In this document: positions 63,974 to 64,000 of the stretch, piece by piece
Numbering within the stretch: the first letter of the stretch is position 1
How the letters are laid out: each line of letters starts with the position of its first letter
Source: Xanthomonas phaseoli pv. phaseoli
Lineage (GTDB): Bacteria; Pseudomonadota; Gammaproteobacteria; Xanthomonadales; Xanthomonadaceae
Reading direction: 5' to 3'
Length of the DNA stretch: 64,000 nt
Assembly (NCBI GenBank): GCA_022749655.1
Contig: CP094243.1
Coordinates: forward strand, 3,100,001-3,164,000
Made by a program: the position numbers and the translations under genes
Notes under the pieces: model-generated
Seen by the model: only the letters and a program-made list of their open reading frames with translations
Database searches by the model: none
Told to the model about the DNA's origin: nothing

Positions 63974-64000
63974 ATGACCACCTCACCCGCGCTGTCGCCG
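63974..64000 (+). CDS. Start of an unidentified gene (3' outside window)
   Basis: Only nine codons (MTTSPALSP) are visible from ATG 63974. ATG 63961 in another frame is an alternative. The upstream sigma-28 site and the context suggest another chemotaxis gene, but the sequence is too short to name it. Confidence 0.3.

Overview
This window comes from the flagellar and chemotaxis region of a Xanthomonas chromosome (Gammaproteobacteria). The GC content is high. The flagellar order fliP-fliQ-fliR / flhB-flhA-flhF-flhG-fliA-cheY-cheZ-cheA, the dispersed CCCGATT heptamer arrays, the large TonB-dependent receptor and the long run of chemoreceptor paralogues all fit that genus. I cannot assign the species.

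Layout. 1-2.7 kb: export-gate genes fliP (5' end outside the window), fliQ and fliR, with a ~520-bp imperfect inverted repeat between fliP and fliQ. 2.9-12.7 kb: three cyclic-di-GMP genes. Two are tandem periplasmic beta-propeller/GGDEF proteins separated by an IS5-family element. The third is an MHYT-GGDEF-EAL membrane protein. 13-23 kb: flhB, flhA, flhF, flhG, fliA, cheY, cheZ, cheA, with sigma-54 type promoters before fliQ, flhB and flhF. 23.4-27.2 kb: an island of nested or partly deleted insertion sequences, one gene truncated by IS5 and one small exported protein. 27.3-30.4 kb: a TonB-dependent receptor on the minus strand. 31.2-37.9 kb: motC-motD-parA(ParC type)-parP-like, then STAS-cheY2-cheA2. 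38.1-63.9 kb: nine chemoreceptor (MCP) genes in the same orientation. Among them lie a stand-alone exported four-helix sensor-like protein, an outer-membrane beta-barrel gene placed directly before a PAS-type MCP, and a displaced 3' fragment of glmU.

How the parts work together. FlhF/FlhG set flagellar position and number. FlhA/FlhB/FliPQR form the export gate. FliA (sigma-28) is encoded here. About a dozen sites of the form T(C/A)AAG-N13-15-GCCG(A/T/C)TA precede the c-di-GMP genes, motC, the STAS-cheY2-cheA2 unit, the orphan sensor, the barrel/MCP pair and several MCPs. This suggests one sigma-28 regulon joining motor, receptors and c-di-GMP enzymes. ParC/ParP-type proteins probably place the receptor array at the cell pole. 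Eight of the nine MCPs end in a W-x-x-F tail after a flexible linker, the usual tether for CheR/CheB. cheR and cheB are not in the window.

Caution on quality. At least 19 small indels, mostly one missing base in a short homopolymer, break otherwise well conserved genes (fliP, flhB, cheA2, parP, four MCPs, three c-di-GMP genes, the TonB receptor, others). I treat these as probable sequence errors and annotate the genes across the breaks. True decay cannot be excluded from one sequence.
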